From Larkinella arboricola (GTDB lineage Bacteria; Bacteroidota; Bacteroidia; Cytophagales; Spirosomataceae), in assembly GCF_003259745.1 (NCBI RefSeq), contig NZ_QLMC01000002.1, forward strand, positions 484,272 to 548,271: DNA of 64,000 bases, in the 5' to 3' direction. This document shows, piece after piece, positions 15,684 through 24,140 of this stretch. The notes below the pieces were generated by a model. The model did not search any database and was not told the DNA's origin. It saw only the letters and a list, made by a program, of their open reading frames with translations. The position numbers were made by a program, and so were the translations under genes. The first letter of the stretch is position 1. Each line of letters starts with the position of its first letter.

Positions 15684-18056
15684 TTAAAACTCCCAGCGGT
15701 AATTCAGAATCGGAATCAGGCCCAACTGGTATTTTTTAACCACTTTTCCCTGATACGCGTCGAAATAACTGTAAGCCGCATTCTGGGCACCGGTCAGGTT
15801 TTGCAGATCGAGCGAGAGCGTGCGGCTGTAACGGGTTTTGCTCTTTTTCCAGTAAATCCGCACATCGGTCCGGAAATAGGCCGGAAGCTGCACATTAAAA
15901 TCGTCGCTGGTGTATACCGTGGTGCTCAACTGCCGGGATGCCGTGAGATCAATCGTGCGGTCGCGGAAACCACCGGCGTAGGTAAGCCGTCCGTTCAGGC
16001 CCCAGATGCGGCTGCGGTTTTCGCGGCTTCGGGTCCATTCCTTTCCGGCGGTCAGGTTACTGGTGAATTTCCCGTTGAACCGGGTGTCGCGCCAGATGCC
16101 GTCGGTGGCCTGATACTGCGAGTCGTATACGGAACCGGAAGCCAGCAGGTAATAGGTTTTGGCGAGGTATTTCTGAAACGTTAGCTCGATGCCCCGGTTG
16201 CGGCCCTTCCCGGCATTGACCAGCGGCTCATTAACGTACGCTTCCATCACATTCAGGGCCGAAAATGTGCGGCCCGGTAGCTGACTAACCGGCACGTCGA
16301 ACAGCATCTGGGAATAGGCTTCAATTTTGCCGTAACTGTCTGGCCCGAACTGGTGGGTGTACCCCAGCACGAGGTGGTGCGCTTTGGTAAACCCAAGCGA
16401 TTTATTGTCATAAAGCAGGCCCCCCGGCGTGGTTGGTTTTCGGTTGTTGGATAAATAAACCTGCGGCAATTGCTGCTGGCTGTGCAACCCATACGCCAGC
16501 GTTACGGCTTTACCCGGCAGCAGTTCCCAGCGTACCGAAGCCCGCGGTTCGAGCGACTGGCTCTTGTTGTACATAAAGCTGTTGTAAAACAAACCGGCGT
16601 TAACGGTCAGATTGTCAGCCGGTAACCACTGGTAGTTGACGTATGGCTGAATCATCCAGCCCGCCAGTGAGCTGGTGAATAGGGGGGTAATGGAGGAGCT
16701 GATAAGCATTGGGCGATCCGCCCGCCAGAGTTCCAGGGAGTTTTCTGCACGGGTGACATAAATGCCGGCTTTAAGGCTGTTTCGGGCATTAATCCGGTAG
16801 TTCAGCGAGGTTGTCAGGGTATACCGGGTGCCATTCTGGTCATCGTTTTCGTAATTGGCCCGGAAGCGGGTGTCGCCCGGAAAGCTTTGTTCCCGGCTGC
16901 TGTTGTTGGCCGACAGCACCAGGGCGGTTTTCCACAACAGCCGGGTGCCGAGCGGCTGGGTCAGCGTCAGGCCACCGGCGGCCATGCGGGTGGTAAAGGA
17001 AATGTTGTTGCGGTCTTTGTCTTCTTCCTGTTCCTCGGTGGCTTTGGCCACAAAATCGTTGCTGCTGTTTCCGGCGACGCCGAAAACCGTCAACCGGCCC
17101 CCTTTGCGGTTTGGGAAGGTTAGATTAAACGACAGGTCCTGAAACCGGATGTCTTCACCCCCGAACGAAACGCCCATCGCGCCCAGCAAACCCGTAAACG
17201 AATACCGGTAATTGACCAGATACGACGAACCTTTCTGCTTCGAAATCGGTCCTTCAGCCGCCAGATCCAGGCCAATCAACCCCGCCTGGGCGATAAATTC
17301 ATGGCGTTCGTTGTTGCCCGGGCGCAGGCTCATGTCCATCACACCCCCGACGGTGTTGCCGTATTCAGCCGTAAAGGCACCGGTTAGAAAACGTGTGGTA
17401 CCGAGCAGTTGCGCACTCAGCATATTCACCCCTCCACCCGCAGCCGTCGGGCGGTCGCCGATGGTTCCGGCGTTGCTCTGGTGATTGGGATTGACGATTT
17501 CAACGCCTTCCAGCCGCCAGATGAGGCTGTTGGGGGAGTTGCCCCGTACGGAAATGTTGTTGGTGCCGTCGTAGGCATTAACCACGCCCGCGTAAGCCGT
17601 TGCCAGCCGGGCCGGGTCGAGGTAGCTGGCCGGAAACCGCAGCACTTGTTCGGTGGTAATGTATTCGGCGCTGATGGTCCGGTCGGTGCGGGTTCCGATG
17701 GCCGTGGCCTCGCCCAATTGCTGAACGCCCGGTTGGAGTTGAATGTCCAGCACCTGCTCCTTGCCCGATTCAACCAGCACTTCGTTGATGATCATTGGCT
17801 CGTAGCCCACAAACGAAACGCTAAGTTGCTGACGGCCCACCGGAACGTTGGTCAAGCGAAAACGACCTTGTTCGTCGGTAATGGTTCCCGTGTTGGCGTT
17901 CAGTAACTGAACCGATGCACCGGCCAGCGGGCGGCCCTGGCTGGCATCCGTGACGGTTCCGCGAAGGGTTTGGGTCAGCGTCTGGGCCCGACCGGCCAGC
18001 GCCAGCAGACAGAGAAGCAAAAAGGAGAGGGTTCTGGAAAATATAGATGTCGTCAT
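15684..18056 (-). CDS. TonB-dependent outer-membrane receptor
   Basis: 790 residues from ATG 18056, where a signal peptide begins (TTSIFSRTLSFLLLCLLALA, then GRAQ); the frame is open 28 codons further up. Order: signal peptide, CarboxypepD_reg-like beta-sandwich (about 25-110; GTVTDASQGRPLAGASVQLL), TonB plug (about 115-235; ISVRGNSPNSLIWRLEGVEI, AEYGNTVGGVMDM), then a long beta-barrel to the C-terminus. It imports an unknown substrate in a TonB/ExbBD-dependent way. It lacks SusC-specific features and has no SusD partner, so it is not a glycan SusC. It is divergent from the endonuclease III gene with a 90-bp gap. Confidence 0.92.
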   Translation of the reverse strand: MTTSIFSRTLSFLLLCLLALAGRAQTLTQTLRGTVTDASQGRPLAGASVQLLNANTGTITDEQGRFRLTNVPVGRQQLSVSFVGYEPMIINEVLVESGKEQVLDIQLQPGVQQLGEATAIGTRTDRTISAEYITTEQVLRFPASYLDPARLATAYAGVVNAYDGTNNISVRGNSPNSLIWRLEGVEIVNPNHQSNAGTIGDRPTAAGGGVNMLSAQLLGTTRFLTGAFTAEYGNTVGGVMDMSLRPGNNERHEFIAQAGLIGLDLAAEGPISKQKGSSYLVNYRYSFTGLLGAMGVSFGGEDIRFQDLSFNLTFPNRKGGRLTVFGVAGNSSNDFVAKATEEQEEDKDRNNISFTTRMAAGGLTLTQPLGTRLLWKTALVLSANNSSREQSFPGDTRFRANYENDDQNGTRYTLTTSLNYRINARNSLKAGIYVTRAENSLELWRADRPMLISSSITPLFTSSLAGWMIQPYVNYQWLPADNLTVNAGLFYNSFMYNKSQSLEPRASVRWELLPGKAVTLAYGLHSQQQLPQVYLSNNRKPTTPGGLLYDNKSLGFTKAHHLVLGYTHQFGPDSYGKIEAYSQMLFDVPVSQLPGRTFSALNVMEAYVNEPLVNAGKGRNRGIELTFQKYLAKTYYLLASGSVYDSQYQATDGIWRDTRFNGKFTSNLTAGKEWTRSRENRSRIWGLNGRLTYAGGFRDRTIDLTASRQLSTTVYTSDDFNVQLPAYFRTDVRIYWKKSKTRYSRTLSLDLQNLTGAQNAAYSYFDAYQGKVVKKYQLGLIPILNYRWEF

Positions 18057-18146
18057 CTGATCATGTACGAAATGAAACCATAAAAATACGACGACATTTA
18101 ACCAAGTTGGTACACATTCAGTTGTTCTGACAAAAATCATTTTTCA

Positions 18147-18830
18147 ATGACAACGTTGGATGCGACCCAGAAGACGGTTTTGGTGCATGAGATTTTGAAC
18201 CAGCACTACGGTATTCAGGAAATTTATGCGCGGCTCGACCCGATGCACGAACTGATTGCCACGGTATTATCGCACCGGACGACGCACGCCAACGAGGTCG
18301 CGGCATTTCGCCGGATGCGGGAGCGGTTTGGTTCCTGGGAAGCCATCCGGGACGCGCCGGTTGACGAATTGATCGACGCTATCCAGACCGCCAATTACCC
18401 GGAAGTAAAAGCCCCCTATATCCAGCAAATCCTGACCCGCATCATCGCCGAGCGCGGAGAAGCCAACATCGATTTTCTGCGCGACATGAGCACCGAAGAC
18501 GCCCTGGCCTGGCTGACGGCCCTGCCGGGTGTGGGGCCTAAAACCTCCACGCTGTTGCTGCTTTTTAATTTCCGGAAGCCGGTGCTGCCCGTCGATACGC
18601 ACGTTCACCGGGTGACGCAGCGGCTGGGCATCATCGGCCCGAAGGTCAGCCCCGAAAAAGCCCACGCCATTTTGCTGGCGTACCTGCCGCAGGACGCCCT
18701 GGTGCTGTACAATTTTCACAAACACTTCTACTGGCACGGCCAGCGGGTTTGCACCTGGAGTTATCCCAAATGCCACCAGTGTGTGCTGCGGGAGTACTGC
18801 GATTACTACGCGGAACGGCAGAAACGCTGA
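18147..18830 (+). CDS. nth: Endonuclease III-family DNA glycosylase/AP lyase
   Basis: 227 residues; base-excision repair enzyme removing oxidised pyrimidines. The HhH motif LPGVGPKTSTLLL contains the catalytic Lys132, and Asp150 follows in VDTHVHR (HhH-GPD). The C-terminal [4Fe-4S] loop is complete: Cys202-X6-Cys209-X2-Cys212-X5-Cys218. The protein diverges from E. coli Nth (LPGVGPKT instead of LPGVGRKT), so a paralogue of the Nth/MutY superfamily is possible, but the Lys and Asp pair supports Nth-type activity. Transcribed divergently from the TonB receptor. Confidence 0.88.
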   Translation: MTTLDATQKTVLVHEILNQHYGIQEIYARLDPMHELIATVLSHRTTHANEVAAFRRMRERFGSWEAIRDAPVDELIDAIQTANYPEVKAPYIQQILTRIIAERGEANIDFLRDMSTEDALAWLTALPGVGPKTSTLLLLFNFRKPVLPVDTHVHRVTQRLGIIGPKVSPEKAHAILLAYLPQDALVLYNFHKHFYWHGQRVCTWSYPKCHQCVLREYCDYYAERQKR

Positions 18831-18923
18831 AAAACGACTTTCATCGTCCGCCATGTTCCGGTAAAGGTTACCTCCGTGCTAAACGATGTTACACCCGCGC
18901 TAGCCCATCGCCGACCTTCACGC

Positions 18924-18931
18924 TACCTTTG
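18924..18931 (+). promoter_or_regulatory. -7-like element TACCTTTG
   Basis: TACCTTTG matches the Bacteroidota -7 consensus TAnnTTTG and lies about 50 bp before the ATG of the small protein at 18982. No convincing -33 element was found. Confidence 0.3.
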
Positions 18932-18981
18932 TGCCGTCGGGAAGCCACTCGACAGAATCGTCCACAACAGCAAATACTGCC

Positions 18982-19242
18982 ATGATTACTAAATCGGCCA
19001 CTCGAATGTTAATGCCCATTCCTTTTCAATTCCGCCGGTTTCTGTTTACCAGCCTGACCTTTCTCGGAATAATGCTGGTCGGCCACGAAAACGCACAGCC
19101 ACTCAAACGCCGGTTGCGCCGAACGCTTCTTGTCAAAGCGGGCAAACCCGTTTCCGCCCAACCGGCGGGCCGTTTCATTTTTTCACGCCCGGGAGAATTA
19201 ACTTTTTATGTACAGCGGCCCGTGTTATTAAGTGGGAAGTAA
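18982..19242 (+). CDS. Small basic protein with one hydrophobic segment, hypothetical
   Basis: 86 residues from ATG 18982 (MITKSATRM); a GTG/ATG extension upstream to 18931 is less likely because a -7-like promoter element overlaps it. A hydrophobic stretch (RRFLFTSLTFLGIMLVG) is followed by a basic tail (LKRRLRRTLLVKAGKP). It could be a cleaved exported peptide or a single-pass membrane protein. No family recognised. Coding status is moderately uncertain. Confidence 0.4.
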   Translation: MITKSATRMLMPIPFQFRRFLFTSLTFLGIMLVGHENAQPLKRRLRRTLLVKAGKPVSAQPAGRFIFSRPGELTFYVQRPVLLSGK

Positions 19243-19305
19243 AGTTCACGCGGAAAACTCTATCTTGCCCACGAATTTTCGTCGGTCCTGTTTGTGACAT
19301 CTTAA

Positions 19306-20379
19306 ATGAGCAACATCGAGTATTTTTTGATTGGTTACGCTTTTTTTATTACTACCATCTCATTCATACACCTCATTCGGGTTGATGCCTGGTGGATTCG
19401 CATCTGGGATTTTCCGCACCTGCAACTGACCTTGCTGTCGGCCCTGGGACTGCTGGGCTGGCTGGGGTTGAGCAGAAGCACCGACTGGCTGATGATGCTG
19501 GCGGTAGGTGGGTTGCTGGCGGCCATGCTTTATGAAGCCTGGCTGATTTATCCCTTTACGCCCCTGCACCGCAAGCAGGTCAAATACCTGCGTGAACGGA
19601 AGGAAGGGGGAAAGGAACAGAATCTGATCCGGATTCTGAACGCCAACATCTACATGGAAAACACCCACTGCCCGGATGTCCTGAAGCTGGTGCAAAAACA
19701 CGAGCCCGATGTCGTTATGATTCTGGAAGCCAATCAGCGTTGGAAGGAGGCCCTGCAACCGCTCGAAGCCACCTATCCGTACCAGATTCTGCATCCGCTC
19801 GAAAACACCTACGGCCTGTTGTTTTATTCCCGACTGCCCCTGCGGCATCACGAAGTCCGGTTTCTGGTGCAGGACGACATTCCGTCCATTTACGCGCAAC
19901 TGGAAATGGAATCGGGGCAGTTGGTGCATTTTTACGGGATTCACCCCATGCCGCCCAGCCCGACCGAGCATTACCGTTCGACCGAGCGCGATGCGGAGTT
20001 GCTGGTGGTGGGCAAGGAAGTCCGGAATCAGAAGGGGCCGGTGATTGTGGCGGGTGATCTGAATGATGTGGCCTGGTCGCACACCACCCGGCTTTTCCAG
20101 CGCATCAGCGGGTTGCTGGATCCGCGCGTGGGGCGGGGGTTGTACAACACCTTCCATGCCCGGTATTTTTTCATGCGCTGGCCCCTCGACCATTTTTTTG
20201 TTTCTCACCACTTTAAATTGCGCAAAATCCGGCGGCTGCCCAATTGCGGTTCCGACCATTTTCCGATGCTGATTGCGCTGGTTTACAGTCCCGAACCCGT
20301 TGATCAGGAAACCCCCGAACCCGAGCGGGACGATTTGCAGGAAACCGAAGAAATCATTGAGAAGTCCGACGCCGATTGA
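19306..20379 (+). CDS. Membrane-anchored endonuclease/exonuclease/phosphatase (EEP) family protein
   Basis: 357 residues. The first ~95 hold three predicted membrane helices (EYFLIGYAFFITTISFIHLI, HLQLTLLSALGLLGWLGL, WLMMLAVGGLLAAMLYEAW). The rest is an EEP domain with all core motifs: ILNANIY, MILEANQ (metal-binding Glu), YGIHPMPP (His), AGDLNDVAWS, PLDHFF and GSDHFPML. With three helices the catalytic domain may face the periplasm if the N-terminus is cytoplasmic. Family members cut phosphodiesters in nucleic acids, inositol phosphates or lipids; the substrate is unknown. Similar proteins are often called endonuclease/exonuclease/phosphatase in Bacteroidota. Confidence 0.88.
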   Translation: MSNIEYFLIGYAFFITTISFIHLIRVDAWWIRIWDFPHLQLTLLSALGLLGWLGLSRSTDWLMMLAVGGLLAAMLYEAWLIYPFTPLHRKQVKYLRERKEGGKEQNLIRILNANIYMENTHCPDVLKLVQKHEPDVVMILEANQRWKEALQPLEATYPYQILHPLENTYGLLFYSRLPLRHHEVRFLVQDDIPSIYAQLEMESGQLVHFYGIHPMPPSPTEHYRSTERDAELLVVGKEVRNQKGPVIVAGDLNDVAWSHTTRLFQRISGLLDPRVGRGLYNTFHARYFFMRWPLDHFFVSHHFKLRKIRRLPNCGSDHFPMLIALVYSPEPVDQETPEPERDDLQETEEIIEKSDAD

Positions 20380-20424
20380 TGGCCCCGCTCAGCCTATCGC
20401 CTTACAGTGGGGAGCCGTGAACCT

Positions 20425-20458
20425 AAAGAAAAAGCCGCCCGTCGAATGACGCAGCGGC
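20425..20458 (-). terminator. Intrinsic terminator for the CarboxypepD_reg lipoprotein gene
   Basis: On the minus strand a GC-rich stem of about 10 pairs with one bulge and an ATTC loop is followed by a T5 run. It lies 24 bp past the lipoprotein stop in the 102-bp convergent gap. Confidence 0.6.
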
Positions 20459-20481
20459 CGGGAAAAGTCTGTTGAGAAGCA

Positions 20482-21276
20482 TTAATGACGGTTCGTGTAA
20501 CCAATGCCCAGGGTGTTCGAGCGGACGGCTGATTCGGTACCCAGGAAATCGAGCGTAACGGATTCTTTGTAGTCCAGATCGCCGTCGAAGGCATCGGTTA
20601 CAAGCAATTGTTCGCCGGTGGGCTTATAAATGGCCGAAACCGTGTAGCGGCCAATGGGAATATCCCGGATAAAATCATCATAACGCTTCTTGGTCTGGAG
20701 TTTCAGTGTTTTGCCGGCTGAACCGTCAATTAGCGGGCCAACGGGTTTAAACGTAAACTCGACTTTATCATGCTCTAACGCATAGGCATTCGGGTCGCGG
20801 TGTAATTCAGCGGTGCCGCCGTAATACAAATCCAGACTCAGGTCCGGGATGTGGCCGGTTAGTTTCCACTGAAAATTGCGAACGGGTTTTTCATCTTCCG
20901 AAAAGCTGTCGGGGTTTTCGGGGTCGAGCAGAATTTTATACACCCGGTCGTTGTACTGTTTCAGAATGTAGCCTTTGGCTACCCACTGGCCGAGGTCTTT
21001 CACCAACTGGATTTTGTAGGTGCCATTCGAGCCGGTATTGACTTCGGCACCCCGGTCTTTTATCACGGTATTGGCAATATACACCGTGGCGCGGGGCAGC
21101 GGTTTGCCCTGCGGGTCTGTCACCAGGCCCGTCACGGCCCCGGCCTGCCCTTTGGTGCCGGTGTCCGAACTATCCGGCCCCGGTTCCGAACCATCTGATT
21201 TGCAGGAAGTCAGAGCGCAGCCCGTCAGGACGAGGGCCGCGAAGGTGAAATGCTTAAAGGCGTGTAGAGCGTTCAT
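20482..21276 (-). CDS. Lipoprotein with carboxypeptidase-regulatory-like domain
   Basis: 264 residues. Lipoprotein signal with two candidate lipobox cysteines (LTGC20, LTSC25), then an acidic, Ser/Gly-rich spacer typical of surface-exposed Bacteroidota lipoproteins. A CarboxypepD_reg/peptidase-associated beta-sandwich starts near residue 45 (GLVTDPQGKPLPRATVYI ... GSNGTYKI). The remainder is unassigned beta-rich sequence. Probably an outer-membrane adhesin-like or scaffold protein; no catalytic motif is seen. A good promoter (21302-21333) and a terminator bracket it, so it is monocistronic. Confidence 0.85.
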   Translation of the reverse strand: MNALHAFKHFTFAALVLTGCALTSCKSDGSEPGPDSSDTGTKGQAGAVTGLVTDPQGKPLPRATVYIANTVIKDRGAEVNTGSNGTYKIQLVKDLGQWVAKGYILKQYNDRVYKILLDPENPDSFSEDEKPVRNFQWKLTGHIPDLSLDLYYGGTAELHRDPNAYALEHDKVEFTFKPVGPLIDGSAGKTLKLQTKKRYDDFIRDIPIGRYTVSAIYKPTGEQLLVTDAFDGDLDYKESVTLDFLGTESAVRSNTLGIGYTNRH

Positions 21277-21301
21277 TAGGTGGTTTGTTGTTTGGATGAA
21301 A

Positions 21302-21333
21302 CAAAACTAGCCTTTTCAGGACGTTCGGTTCAA
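21302..21333 (-). promoter_or_regulatory. Bacteroidota-type promoter of the lipoprotein gene
   Basis: On the minus strand TTG (21331-21333) and TAGTTTTG (21302-21309) are separated by 21 nt, matching the -33/-7 pattern TTTG...TAnnTTTG. The -7 lies 25 bp before the ATG at 21276. Confidence 0.55.
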
Positions 21334-21458
21334 GGCCCACCGGAATGGGAAGCAACAAGCCGTGTATGAACTGCGGAAATAACCGCCTGATTTGGAAAGA
21401 AGCTGAGAATGGCTGGCGCGTTTATCTGAAACAGGCGTCGGCCAGCGAATACCGTTTT

Positions 21459-22250
21459 TTATTCTACTTCCGACACAATTACGTAATTGTCGTGGCGGGT
21501 AATCCCGTAGAGGACCAGTTTGTTCTTTGCGCTCCGGTCGATGGCAAACGCCTGCCCTTCGCTCACGGTCGGAATGGTTTTGACGTATTGCAGCGTCGAA
21601 CCGCGATCCGGCAGCTTCAGCACGTAAAGTTCGGGTTTGTCGTGGCCGGTGCAGTAAAGGAGTCCGTCTTTGCCCCAGGTGCCGCCCGAAGAGCTTTTGG
21701 AGGCAAACGCCTGGAGTACGTTCGCCGGGAAGGCCCAGGATTCCAGCCGTTCCCATTTTTCGCTGAACTTCACCAGCATCGTCCAGCGGTTATCACGCCC
21801 TTCCGCCGATGCTTTATCCGAATAATTGGCGAAGGCTACCCACCAGAAACCCCGGTAGAAATCGGCCCAGGTCGCCGAGCCGGGATACAGTCCGAAGCTG
21901 TGGGTGCCAATGTGCCGAAGTGTTCCCGTATCGAAAATCTCGATGGAACTGAGCATCGGAACGTCCGGATAATTGGAGTGTACGCAATAAAGCTTTCCAT
22001 CCAGCACGACGCCACTGTTCAGGTGTTTGAGCAGACCGGTGGTGTCTTTCCAGTTGGCTACCTGCCTGCCGTCGGTCTTGGTGTGTTTGGTCAGCGAGGT
22101 ATTGTTAATAACGTAAAAATGCGTTGCATCCACCGCCACGCCCTGCTTTACTTCTTTCAACTGAAACCGTCGGGTTTCCTTTGCTTGCTGGGCAAAACCG
22201 GATTTGAACAGCAGGAGCGCCGTCAGTAAAAGGAGGGTCGTAAACCGCAT
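21459..22250 (-). CDS. Secreted beta-propeller-like protein, function unknown
   Basis: 263 residues from ATG 22250 (MRFTTLLLLTALLLFKSGFA signal peptide, cleavage after AQQA); the frame is open upstream but that overlaps the preceding gene. The mature part is a chain of beta-strand repeats (GVAVDATHFYVINN, GVVLDGKLYCVHSNYPD, GKDGLLYCTGHDKPELYVL, GQAFAIDRSAKNKLVLYGI), read as a propeller or YncE-like fold. No catalytic residues stand out. It starts 7 bp after the thioredoxin-fold gene and both are exported, so they form an operon and may act together in the periplasm. Confidence 0.75.
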   Translation of the reverse strand: MRFTTLLLLTALLLFKSGFAQQAKETRRFQLKEVKQGVAVDATHFYVINNTSLTKHTKTDGRQVANWKDTTGLLKHLNSGVVLDGKLYCVHSNYPDVPMLSSIEIFDTGTLRHIGTHSFGLYPGSATWADFYRGFWWVAFANYSDKASAEGRDNRWTMLVKFSEKWERLESWAFPANVLQAFASKSSSGGTWGKDGLLYCTGHDKPELYVLKLPDRGSTLQYVKTIPTVSEGQAFAIDRSAKNKLVLYGITRHDNYVIVSEVE

Positions 22251-22257
22251 GGTCGGG

Positions 22258-22776
22258 TCAGTTTCTTTTTTTCGGAAGGTACGATTTCGGGTCAAGGGCT
22301 TTGGGCGACCAGTGCTGCAAAAACTCCGCAACGAGTTTCGGACTGTGTCCTTTCCCTTCTTCCAGGTACGCCGAATTCTGGGTGTGGAGCCGGTTGCCCT
22401 TCCCGTCCAGAATCACAAAAACCGGGAACCCAAACCGTTGCGGATAGCCTAATTGTGCCAGCGTGGCTTCGTTCCTGTTTTCCGGACTATAGTTGACCCG
22501 CAGCACCTCGTAATGGTCGGTCAGCAGGCGGCTCAGGGTGGTATCGGAATGGGTCAGGTTATGAAACCGGATGCACCAGACGCACCAGTTACCGCCGATT
22601 TGCAGCAGCACGTGTTTCCCCTCTTTACCGGCTTTGGCAACCGCGTTTTTAATGTCCTGCTGGGCGTCGGCTGTCGGGTTGTAGATGCGGGGCTTTTCGG
22701 GGTTGGCCCCTTCCTGCGCTTTCAGTTCCGGGAGCGTTCCAAGCAAAAGGATGAAGGCAAAGAGAATGGTTTTCAT
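22258..22776 (-). CDS. Periplasmic thioredoxin-fold protein (CVWC)
   Basis: 172 residues: signal peptide (MKTILFAFILLLGTLPELKA), then a thioredoxin fold with redox motif Cys65-Val-Trp-Cys68 (LLQIGGNWCVWC) and the cis-Pro region GFPVFVIL. The architecture (long helix before the motif, FHNLTHSDTTLS after it) matches thioredoxin_7/DUF255-like proteins. It likely reduces, oxidises or isomerises disulfides of exported proteins. First gene of a two-gene operon with the propeller-like protein 7 bp downstream. Confidence 0.88.
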   Translation of the reverse strand: MKTILFAFILLLGTLPELKAQEGANPEKPRIYNPTADAQQDIKNAVAKAGKEGKHVLLQIGGNWCVWCIRFHNLTHSDTTLSRLLTDHYEVLRVNYSPENRNEATLAQLGYPQRFGFPVFVILDGKGNRLHTQNSAYLEEGKGHSPKLVAEFLQHWSPKALDPKSYLPKKRN

Positions 22777-22790
22777 GGTTGACGAAAATT

Positions 22791-22839
22791 AAAAAAGACG
22801 TTGCCGATTAACCTGTTCTGATTGACCAGCAACGTCTTT
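22791..22839 (-). terminator. Intrinsic terminator for the Gfo/Idh/MocA gene
   Basis: An 11-bp perfect stem (22794-22804 with 22829-22839) and 24-nt loop, followed on the minus strand by a T6 run. It begins 12 bp past the stop of the oxidoreductase gene and separates it from the thioredoxin-fold gene. Confidence 0.8.
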
Positions 22840-22851
22840 CGGGTGAAGTTT

Positions 22852-23934
22852 TTACAGCATCACCGGCTGGCCCGTCCGCACGGATTCATCGCAGGCGAAG
22901 GCAATGCGGAGGCTGTTGACGGCATCCTGCAAATGATCGGTCAAATCGACGTTTTCGCGGATGGCCTTCAGGAAATACCGTTGTTCGCGGTTGCACAGTT
23001 CCTGGTGATCCGGCTCGTCCTGCATGTCGATCCAGGTATCTTCCTGCACAAACTGGTCGTTTTCGTCGAGGGGGGCGTAATGCACCCGCAGGGACTCGGT
23101 TTTGGTATGCGAATCCACGTTGTCCGATTTTCCGGCGGCTCCGGCGTTTTTGGCAACGATGGAAACACAGCCTTTCGGCCCGATTACGTCCTTCACAAAA
23201 AAAGCGGTTTCGCTGATCATCGGTCCCCAACCGGCTTCGTACCAGCCGACCGAACCATCTTCAAACCGGATTTGCAACTGGCCGTAATTGTAGTTGCCCG
23301 CCGGAATTTCCTCGGTCAGCCGGGCGCCGATGGCGTTGACCTGTACGGGTTTGGTACGGGTCATCTGGCACATCACGTCGATGTAGTGAACCCCGCAGTC
23401 GACAATCGGGCTGAGGCTTTTCATCAGGTTCCGGTGAACCGTCCACATATAGCCGTGGCTCTGCTGGTTGAGGTTCATCCGCATCACCAGCGGGCGACCC
23501 AGGCCCTGGGCCACTTCGATGAATTTTTCCCAGGAAGGATGCTGACGCAGGATGTACCCAACGACCACTTTTTTACCGGCTTTCTCGGCGGCTGCGACCA
23601 CGCGTTCGGCACCCTCAACGGTGTCGGCCAGCGGTTTTTCGATGAAAACGTGGCAGCCACTTTCGAGCGACTGAATGGCGAAGGCTTCGTGTGTGTCGGG
23701 GTAGGTTGAAATACAGACGGCATCGGGTTTGGTTTCCTGCAAAGCCGTCGTCAGGTCGTTAAACAGCGGATAGCCCCCACCAAGCCGTTCGTTCAGAACT
23801 TCCTTGCTTTTGCCGGTGGAAACAATGCCGCAGATTTCAAAACCGTCGATAGTAGAGTACGCTATTGCGTGCGAAGCACCCATGTTGCCGCAACCGACCA
23901 CGAGTACCCGCACCGAAGAAGTTGGAGTTGACAT
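22852..23934 (-). CDS. Gfo/Idh/MocA-family oxidoreductase
   Basis: 360 residues, typical for the family. Rossmann N-terminus (VRVLVVGCGNMGASHAIAY) and the hallmark EKPLA (about 98-102) with the catalytic Lys. The active-site His region of the C-terminal domain is visible (DCGVHYIDVM). Members use NAD(P) to oxidise or reduce sugars, inositols or their derivatives. No sugar transporter or isomerase is adjacent, so the substrate is unknown. Monocistronic with its own terminator. Confidence 0.92.
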   Translation of the reverse strand: MSTPTSSVRVLVVGCGNMGASHAIAYSTIDGFEICGIVSTGKSKEVLNERLGGGYPLFNDLTTALQETKPDAVCISTYPDTHEAFAIQSLESGCHVFIEKPLADTVEGAERVVAAAEKAGKKVVVGYILRQHPSWEKFIEVAQGLGRPLVMRMNLNQQSHGYMWTVHRNLMKSLSPIVDCGVHYIDVMCQMTRTKPVQVNAIGARLTEEIPAGNYNYGQLQIRFEDGSVGWYEAGWGPMISETAFFVKDVIGPKGCVSIVAKNAGAAGKSDNVDSHTKTESLRVHYAPLDENDQFVQEDTWIDMQDEPDHQELCNREQRYFLKAIRENVDLTDHLQDAVNSLRIAFACDESVRTGQPVML

Positions 23935-24140
23935 TGTAGAATTTGAGTTAGAAATGGCAAGTTGGGACAGGATCAGGAATAAAAAAAGGACGGATTGACT
24001 TTGCTCAAAAATCTTCTCGTATTTGTTGGTATGTCACAATTCCGGAAAAGAATTGACGCGCAACACCGCCCGGGCCCTGTATCGTCCCTGTAAAAAAGAC
24101 AAAACACGGCCCATTCCAGTTCCCTCCGGTGCGGTCGGCA

